This document shows, in pieces, positions 62,801-64,000 of a stretch of 64,000 nucleotides of DNA. The stretch comes from Diphasiastrum complanatum (lineage: Eukaryota; Streptophyta; Lycopodiopsida; Lycopodiales; Lycopodiaceae). The first letter of the stretch is position 1; each line of letters opens with the position of its first letter. Both the position numbers and the translations under genes were made by a program. A model generated the notes under the pieces. The model was not told where the DNA came from, ran no database searches, and saw nothing but the letters and a program-made list of their open reading frames with translations. The DNA lies in NCBI GenBank assembly GCA_029204225.1, contig CM055114.1, forward strand, positions 13,888,144 through 13,952,143. The letters run 5' to 3'.

Positions 62801-64000
62801 TAGGCTGTGTCATTTATTTGTTTTGATCTTCCCACGCGGGTTCAATTCTCTGTGATCCCACCGGTTGACAACACTAAAAAGCATTTACCTGTTTTTAAGA
62901 TTGTTTGTAAGAATTTTGACCCATCATCCAATCAACTACATGAGTAGGAAGAGCTTGAGGGTTTTTGGATCACTTAGGGATGTGTGGTTATCTACTGGGG
63001 CACAATATTGGCAGTTTTTTTTGAAAGTATGCTCATTTATTTGACCAGGAAGAGTTGGAGAAAGAGGGCATTTGGGATTTCAACCGCTTAAGTGAGCCAT
63101 ACGTTCGGTGTCATTTACTGCAGGTTCTTTCTGACCCAGGAAGTACAACACTAAAATAAGATTGGAATCGATTCTGACCGAGTTTGATTTTTCTTCTCAG
63201 GAGAAGTTCGGTAATAGATGGACTGAAATTGCCAACAAGTACTTTTATGAGTATCAACATTTGTGTTATCAGGTATGTGTCTTCTTATGACTGGGAAAGT
63301 CGTCTAAAATTCTCTCTATTGATGAGAAGAATAAGATATAGCTAATACTTATCTCTCCTAGTTCTTATGTTGTTGGTCATGCCTTCTCTAACACGTTGAG
63401 ATCATAAAACCCACGCTTCTCAGAACCGTGGGGTGAACCGTACCACGGTACGGTTCTTGTAATTAATTTCTTTTTTATGACCCTTTGCCCCACCAAAACC
63501 CCTCCCACGGAATTTTGGCCCTCATTTCCCTGTTTTTGGCCTCATTTCACTGTTTTTGGCACTCATTTCACTACTGTTTTTGGCACTCTGTCATAGAATC
63601 TGTGGCACTCACTGTTTTTGGCAGTCAGTGTTATAAAAAATCTGTTTTTGGCACTCACTGTTTTAAACTGTATCACTTAGGAATACAAATGGTTGAAATT
63701 TCTATTACTGTTTTTGGCACTCATGGAAGTAAAAAATAAAATTAATTAATTAATTATTTATTTAATTACCACGGTTCACCACGGTTCTGGCAACCAATCT
63801 TTGTGAACCGTACGGTTCTCAGAACCGTGGTGAACCGCCAACGGTTCATTAATTTTATGGTTGAGATGATTAAGCTTTTTTTTCCTAAATTGTATGATAT
63901 GCTCATGCTGATATGTTGAAAGATCGACATTTCTGAGTTGTGCTGCAGTTTAAGCCGGAGTATAACACAGAAAAGAAAATATTTTTGGAATTGAAGGCCA
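56841..64000 (+). CDS. DPE2: DPE2, cytosolic 4-alpha-glucanotransferase (partial, 5' part)
   Basis: DPE2 transfers a glucosyl unit from maltose to cytosolic heteroglycan, a key step of starch use at night. Exons, all in phase: 56841-57224, 57699-57831, 58127-58182, 58619-58746, 59171-59300, 59533-59729, 59844-59922, 60234-60272, 60933-61052, 61421-61522, 62025-62108, 62247-62489, 62661-62786, 63049-63123, 63201-63272 and 63949 to the edge. This gives about 673 residues of roughly 955. Two CBM20 starch-binding domains come first (PYYTQWGQNLLVSGSDPVLG; VYLSGSASGVGKW), then the GH77 domain from about residue 300 (PWRGSGLAVPVFSVRS). The nucleophile Asp is residue 576 in YRIDHILGFF. The acid/base Glu lies beyond the edge. 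No transit peptide precedes MPSVQ, as expected for a cytosolic enzyme. The frame is open with no lesions. Confidence 0.93.
58747..59170 (+). other. U12-type AT-AC intron of DPE2
   Basis: The intron starts ATATCCTTT, the U12 5' splice-site consensus, and ends in AC. A branch-point sequence CCTTGAC lies 11 bases before the end (branch A at 59159). Using these borders joins exon ..FPIR to ..YNYALQ in phase and matches the DPE2 protein (FPIKYRY in Arabidopsis). No GT-AG alternative that restores the protein was seen. The other 14 complete DPE2 introns are GT-AG. Confidence 0.8.
63421..63855. repeat. Fold-back element with a minisatellite in DPE2 intron 15
   Basis: The ends carry inverted copies of GAACCGTGGTGAACCGTACC-like sequence (63421-63460 and 63765-63850). 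The interior has about seven copies of TGTTTTTGGCACTCA between 63530 and 63725. It lies wholly inside the intron 63273-63948 and does not disturb the splice sites. Confidence 0.65.

Overview
The window is nuclear DNA of a land plant. It holds two ordinary plant genes: a DUF760 plastid protein of the Arabidopsis At3g17800 type, and DPE2, the cytosolic 4-alpha-glucanotransferase of maltose use. Both contain spliceosomal introns. They sit in AT-rich DNA full of decayed Ty1/copia and Ty3/gypsy retrotransposons. I cannot name the species. DPE2 introns are short (about 80 to 670 bp).

Layout. 1-1038: 3' part of an unrecognised intron-containing gene (family A). 1965-6875: a decayed two-gene element with a cluster of a GC-rich palindromic motif, then gene B (+), then gene C (-), tail to tail. 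6890-9030: gypsy remnant without reverse transcriptase. 9.1-12.8 kb: no genes seen, one fold-back element. 12859-14884: DUF760 gene. 16.4-20.9 kb: a copia-type LTR with a long leader, then a second copia element on the - strand with its LTR. 21-25 kb: non-coding, with local duplications, a tRNA-like short retroposon and a CT microsatellite. 25.2-29.6 kb: copia remnants that share one LTR, then a gypsy scrap. 29.6-31.1 kb: a degenerate second family A gene. 34.4-37.0 kb: a second, diverged copy of the B/C element, inverted relative to the first. 37-52 kb: nested copia and gypsy pieces, including one nearly full-length copia gag-pol. 52-56.8 kb: non-coding, with another tRNA-like retroposon. 56841-64000: DPE2, about 673 codons, running off the right edge.

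The most interesting content is the B/C element. Two copies about 30 kb apart differ at the amino-acid level but keep the same convergent gene order, matching introns in both genes, matching protein ends and the same motif cluster upstream of B. C has a conserved C-terminal block (GSLSIWSS.GMEKSHW) that may belong to a DDE-type transposase. B is unknown to me. Several in-frame stops in one copy face CAA, CAG or TGG in the other, which suggests decay by C-to-T transitions rather than loss of function before divergence. I regard this as a candidate undescribed two-gene transposon family. Other notable observations are a U12-type AT-AC intron in DPE2 and an 85-86 bp tRNA-like retroposon present twice with perfect target-site duplications.
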